Source: DATJXG01 sp035500455
GTDB lineage: Bacteria > Acidobacteriota > Terriglobia > Terriglobales > Acidobacteriaceae
Direction: 5' to 3'
DNA length: 5,368 nt
Assembly (NCBI GenBank): GCA_035500455.1
Contig: DATJXG010000033.1
Span: 1 to 5,368 of the forward strand
Part shown: positions 5,010 through 5,368 of the stretch, piece after piece
Position numbering within the stretch: the stretch's first letter is position 1
Layout: each line of letters starts with the position of its first letter
Notes under the pieces: generated by a model
The model's database searches: none
The model's input: only the letters and a program-made list of their open reading frames with translations
Told to the model about the DNA's origin: nothing
Made by a program: the position numbers and the translations under genes

Positions 5010-5048
5010 GCCGAGGGCGCTGAGGCAATGCCGCTGAGGGCGCTGAGA
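5010..5048 (+). repeat. Short tandem duplication containing GAGGGCGCTGAG
   Basis: GAGGGCGCTGAG occurs at 5013-5024 and 5036-5047, a 23-bp period, each preceded by a GCCG-type lead-in. Its second copy runs into the hairpin at 5042-5063. Confidence 0.6.
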
Positions 5049-5070
5049 CATCGCGATCTCAGCCGGTTTT
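5042..5070 (+). terminator. Possible weak intrinsic terminator hairpin
   Basis: GCTGAGA (5042-5048) pairs with TCTCAGC (5057-5063) around the loop CATCGCGA, followed by CGG and TTTT (5067-5070). The stem is only 7 bp, the T run is short and three bases removed, and bcp ends about 210 bases upstream. Confidence 0.3.
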
Positions 5071-5100
5071 GACTGCTTTGGCGGGTTTCGGGCGGGGTCG

Positions 5101-5145
5101 CCTCGCTTTGCTCGGCGGGACGGGGCAAGCCCCGTCCCTACGCGA
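5101..5145 (-). repeat. GC-rich REP-like palindromic repeat, copy 6
   Basis: A perfect 10-bp hairpin has arms GGGACGGGGC (5117-5126) and GCCCCGTCCC (5129-5138) with loop AA. The tail CCTCGCTTTGCTCG (5101-5114) is on its left. Read on the minus strand it lies 13 bases after the stop of the glycine-zipper gene, in that gene's orientation. With copy 5 it brackets the parS-like site. Confidence 0.85.
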
Positions 5146-5158
5146 GTTTTGGGTTTCT

Positions 5159-5368
5159 TCAGCGGGTTGTGGTGAAGGTTAGGGCGGTTTCGGCGGGGAT
5201 CACGGCTTCTTCTTTTCCTGTGGCTGCGGCTACGCCGGTTCCGGCTCCTGCGCCGGCGAGGCCGCCGATGGCTGCGCCCTTGCCTCCGCCGGCCAATGCG
5301 CCGATCAGAGTTCCGGCGGCCGCGCCTCCTCCGATTTTCTCCAGGTTGCCCTTTTTGTGGCTCTTGCC
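5159..5368 (-). CDS. 3' part of a glycine-zipper protein (last 69 residues)
   Basis: An open minus-strand frame enters from the right edge and ends at TGA (5161-5159). Its last 69 residues begin GKSHKKGNLEKIGGGAAAG and continue LIGALAGGGKGAAIGGLAGA (21-40), GAGTGVAAATG, then KEEAVIPAETALTFTTTR. The run of small residues with Gly at three- to four-residue spacing (about 13-51) is a glycine-zipper pair, which forms tightly packed membrane or surface helices in outer-membrane lipoproteins and related envelope proteins. The PAET.LTFTT end recalls bacterial glycine-zipper proteins of unknown role. The start and any signal peptide are outside the window. The assignment is by composition and pattern, without an alignment. 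Confidence 0.75.
   Translation of the reverse strand, partial: GKSHKKGNLEKIGGGAAAGTLIGALAGGGKGAAIGGLAGAGAGTGVAAATGKEEAVIPAETALTFTTTR

Larger units (their letters stand above)
4834..5158. other. Convergent intergenic region with parS-like site and repeats
   Basis: These 325 bases separate the 3' ends of bcp and of the glycine-zipper gene. They hold repeat copies 5 and 6, the parS-like palindrome, the tandem TGTCNNGACA pair, a GAGGGCGCTGAG duplication and a small hairpin with a short T run. The open frames crossing it lack ribosome binding sites and run through repeats, so no gene is called. Positions about 4940-5008 show nothing recognisable. Confidence 0.8.

Noticed and set aside
4830..5051. 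73-codon open frame on the minus strand across the parS region
   Set aside because: It runs through repeats and palindromes, lacks a ribosome binding site and has a composition unlike the real genes here.

Overview
The window is a high-GC bacterial chromosome segment. The mix of genes looks like Acidobacteriota: a stand-alone GatB, Ala/Pro-rich secreted proteins of unknown function, a glycine-zipper surface protein and abundant GC-rich intergenic palindromes. That placement is an inference from overall character and was not tested by any search.

Layout, left to right. (1) The 3' end of an unidentified + strand gene (to 137). (2) A 181-bp intergenic region with an inverted pair of GC-rich palindromic repeats. 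(3) gatB (319-1797, +), complete, probably with a near-leaderless transcript. (4) A 299-bp intergenic region with a second inverted pair of the same repeat. (5) An unidentified single-pass membrane protein (2097-2828, +). (6) A 90-bp convergent gap filled by an inverted array of a TGATTGA-like heptamer. (7) A large unidentified secreted or membrane-anchored protein on the minus strand (4349-2919). (8) A bcp/PrxQ peroxiredoxin (4348-4833, +), whose start codon overlaps that of the divergent minus-strand gene by two bases. (9) A 325-bp convergent intergenic region with two more GC-rich repeats, a perfect parS-like ParB-binding palindrome and two tandem TGTCNNGACA palindromes. (10) The 3' end of a minus-strand glycine-zipper protein gene running off the right edge.

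The genes do not form an obvious pathway. GatB belongs to tRNA-dependent amidation, Bcp to peroxide detoxification, and the other four appear to be envelope or unknown proteins. The most notable content is non-coding. A parS-like site suggests the segment lies in the ParB-loaded, origin-proximal part of a chromosome. A family of six REP-like palindromic elements follows a consistent rule: four lie just downstream of a stop codon in the orientation of that gene, and two lie upstream of genes in the opposite orientation. One copy carries a compensatory base-pair change. The heptamer array at the one gene junction lacking these repeats is a second, unrelated inverted structure. No RNA gene, CRISPR array, insertion sequence or transposase was seen.
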